A DNA stretch of 64,000 nt, from assembly GCA_902788805.1 (NCBI GenBank), contig CADALO010000007.1, forward strand, positions 190,552-254,551. Direction: 5' to 3'. The position numbers were made by a program, and so were the translations under genes. Below the pieces are notes generated by a model. That model saw nothing but the letters and a program-made list of their open reading frames with translations, was not told the DNA's origin and ran no database searches. The stretch comes from an uncultured Bacteroidota bacterium (GTDB taxonomy: Bacteria > Bacteroidota > Bacteroidia > Bacteroidales > P3). Shown here one piece after another: positions 62,281 through 64,000 of the stretch (position 1 is its first letter; each line of letters opens with the position of its first letter).

Positions 62281-63482
62281 GGCGCATACTGACCATAGCC
62301 ATCCTTCTGTTTGCAACGCTGCGCCTTGCCGCCCAGCCACATACGACCTTTTCGCTGCTGTCAGGCTACACTGTCCCCAACTCGTCCGAATGGGACTATA
62401 TCAAGGATGTATCTGTCGGAATAGACGGAGCGTTGTCGTGGCGGCAAGTGTGGGGCTTTGAGGACACCAACGGCTACTTCCCTATGCTCCGTTATCCTTA
62501 TGATATGGGCGTCAGGGGCAATTTCACCTACTTTCCCAACGGCATTGCAGGACATCGCATCGGCTTGAGCGGCTTTATACAGGAACCTATTATGCAAATC
62601 AAATGGTGGGTGTTAATGGACGGCGACAGTGTCCCGTCGAAAGTCAGTAATTCTCTTAACCTTGAAATGGACTGCGGCTTGGCGTATTACACAAACCCCT
62701 ACAGCCGCACGCCCAACCCCGATAACGTATTCATCGGTTCTCATCTCAACTGCCTTGTCCAGATTGGCCTATCTTACAGCCATCGCTTGCGCGACTACTC
62801 CAAGATAGTCTTTGCAGCTAAATTTGCGCACTCCTCCAACGGCTACCTGAAAAAACCCAACAAGGGGCTCAACTATCTGCAGCTGTCCATCGGCTACACG
62901 TTGCCTGCAAAATACAACAATTCTATCATCAGAGTGTCCAGATTCGACACCATCGACCATAGCAGACAAACGTTTATGCCCGTCGTCAACTGGCAGCATT
63001 ACTGGCCTTACGGCAACCCCGCCTTCCGTGGCGGCGAGTGGCTGCTCTCATATTCCCCTGGCATCGTGATGCCTCGCTACACGGGCGCCAGCCGCAAATA
63101 CTTCTATGCCCATACCGCCCAGGCCGGATGGCTCTACCGCTTCAACCCCGCGCGTGCCGTCGGTGCCACGCTCGACCTCACCTACAACTACAGCCACACC
63201 GCCGTCATACGCCACTGGCACGAGGACTACAGCCTGCCGTTCTATATAGGCATAGCGGGAGTGTATGAGGCCACCTATCACCGTCTTACGCTGCACACCG
63301 CGCTGGCCGCCTACCTCGCCCGCAGCGAGCACGGCACAACGCCGCTCTACGAGCGTGTCGGACTCTACTACAACTTCGGCAGCGAGCACCGACGCCTCCG
63401 CCATTTTGTGGGCGTGGCCCTCAAGTCGCATATGGCACACATCGACTTCATCGAATGGCACTACGGCATCAAAATAAAGTGA
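62277..63482 (+). CDS. PagL-like lipid A deacylase / acyloxyacyl hydrolase
   Basis: A 401-residue outer-membrane protein with a signal peptide (residues 1-18, LRLAAQ). The segment FAAKFAHSSNGYLKKPNKGLNYL near 183-205 carries the His-Ser-Asn and PNxGLN pattern of PagL, which removes the 3-O acyl chain from lipid A. Further aromatic beta-strands complete a barrel. It may modify LPS. The start codon overlaps the ligA stop (ATGA), so coupling is likely. Confidence 0.8.
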   Translation: MRRILTIAILLFATLRLAAQPHTTFSLLSGYTVPNSSEWDYIKDVSVGIDGALSWRQVWGFEDTNGYFPMLRYPYDMGVRGNFTYFPNGIAGHRIGLSGFIQEPIMQIKWWVLMDGDSVPSKVSNSLNLEMDCGLAYYTNPYSRTPNPDNVFIGSHLNCLVQIGLSYSHRLRDYSKIVFAAKFAHSSNGYLKKPNKGLNYLQLSIGYTLPAKYNNSIIRVSRFDTIDHSRQTFMPVVNWQHYWPYGNPAFRGGEWLLSYSPGIVMPRYTGASRKYFYAHTAQAGWLYRFNPARAVGATLDLTYNYSHTAVIRHWHEDYSLPFYIGIAGVYEATYHRLTLHTALAAYLARSEHGTTPLYERVGLYYNFGSEHRRLRHFVGVALKSHMAHIDFIEWHYGIKIK

Positions 63483-63674
63483 TGCGAAATGTTAAAATCC
63501 AAAAATCGACCTAAAAAAATATCATTTTAGTCAACGCTGACTATCAACGCCTTAGGCTAATTCTTTAAAAAAAATTAAAGGTCGATGTCACACTTTGGCC
63601 AAAACGTGAGTATATATATACGAAAGGTTTTTCTTTCGACCGCATTGGATAGAGAAAAAAACATAGACAGCCCT

Positions 63675-64000
63675 ATGGCACCCGAAAGCCAGTGTGCCGA
63701 GTTGCTAAAGCGTAATCGCGAGCGACTGTTGGTGTTTTGTGCCAATGCCTGCAAGAGCAATGTCGACGAAGCCAACGACCTGTTTCAGGATATAACGTAC
63801 AGCGTGTGGAAGCTGTGGGGCACTGTCGACGACAATGCCAGCGACGACGAGAAAGACCGCTGGCTTATGGCAAAGGCCCGCACGGTAAGATACAATTTCC
63901 TGCGCTACAAGCGGCTGCGATGGGGCAGTGGCGACATCGATGTCAGCGACACTCCCGACAACGGGCAGCAGGAAATCAGAGAGCAGATAGACGAGCTCAT
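63675..64000 (+). CDS. ECF sigma-70 family factor, 3' end cut by window
   Basis: From ATG 63675 the frame encodes MAPESQCAELLKRNRERLLV and continues through DEANDLFQDITYSVW and MAKARTVRYNFLRYKRLR to the window end with no stop. This fits sigma region 2 of an ECF factor (acidic-helix contact with the core, then an Arg/Lys-rich -10 region). A further ATG in frame at 63585 would add 30 residues without sigma-like features. The gene is cut at the right edge; region 4 is outside. Upstream 63483-63584 holds nothing recognised. Confidence 0.8.
   Translation, partial: MAPESQCAELLKRNRERLLVFCANACKSNVDEANDLFQDITYSVWKLWGTVDDNASDDEKDRWLMAKARTVRYNFLRYKRLRWGSGDIDVSDTPDNGQQEIREQIDEL

Overview
This window looks like chromosomal DNA of an uncultured anaerobic Bacteroidota, most likely order Bacteroidales. 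The evidence is: several promoters of the Bacteroides type (TTTG, about 19 bases, TAnnTTTG) with no Shine-Dalgarno sequences; many signal-peptide lipoproteins and outer-membrane beta-barrels; a DPP5-like lipoprotein peptidase; an RpoE-type ECF sigma factor; ATP-type PEP carboxykinase beside pyruvate phosphate dikinase; and a transketolase encoded as two half-size subunits. Genes lie on both strands in short operons. There is one tRNA, and no rRNA, phage, IS element or CRISPR array.

Layout. 0.6-3.7 kb: a glycosyltransferase and an oversized signal peptidase I. 3.8-7.5 kb (minus): tgt, a DPP5-like peptidase and a zinc-ribbon membrane protein. 7.9-11.4 kb: a GT2 glycosyltransferase, ECF sigma factor, outer-membrane protein and GNAT. 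11.5-17.9 kb: tRNA-Arg and a 2030-residue alpha-2-macroglobulin-like protein. 18.3-20.9 kb: response regulator, metallo-hydrolase, glycosyltransferase. 21.1-30.5 kb is the metabolic core: ppdK, a thioredoxin-like ferredoxin, a sensory-type (group C) [FeFe] hydrogenase with PAS domain, a SpoIIE-type phosphatase, a group B [FeFe] hydrogenase and pckA. 30.6-39.9 kb: lipoprotein, glnS, a GT-C transferase, pheT and an RluB-type pseudouridine synthase. 40-44.9 kb: a Y-family polymerase with a small partner protein, a nucleotidyltransferase, a LOG-family protein and an SDR. 45-49.6 kb is accessory and mostly of unknown function. 49.6-54.6 kb holds the two transketolase halves, separated by three unrelated genes, with the C-terminal half broken. 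55.9-64 kb: dnaX (with an in-frame TAG), an antiporter, dapF, ligA, a PagL-like deacylase and the start of another sigma factor.

How the genes work together. PpdK, PckA and the hydrogenases sit at the PEP/pyruvate/redox node of fermentation. The HydS-like protein and the phosphatase could tell the cell about H2 or redox state next to the hydrogenase that probably makes H2.

The most unusual content is non-coding. Three long palindromes (7.6, 17.9 and 31.7 kb) have arms made of 11-bp repeats, one helical turn each; two share a unit and an asymmetric flank, and the third has the same architecture with a different unit. Two further dispersed repeat families each occur twice. Many start codons are preceded by G-poor short tandem repeats (AACCCT-, CTTAAC-, ACATATCAAC-like) that differ from gene to gene. 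Two housekeeping genes, dnaX and the transketolase C-subunit, look interrupted and should be checked against reads.
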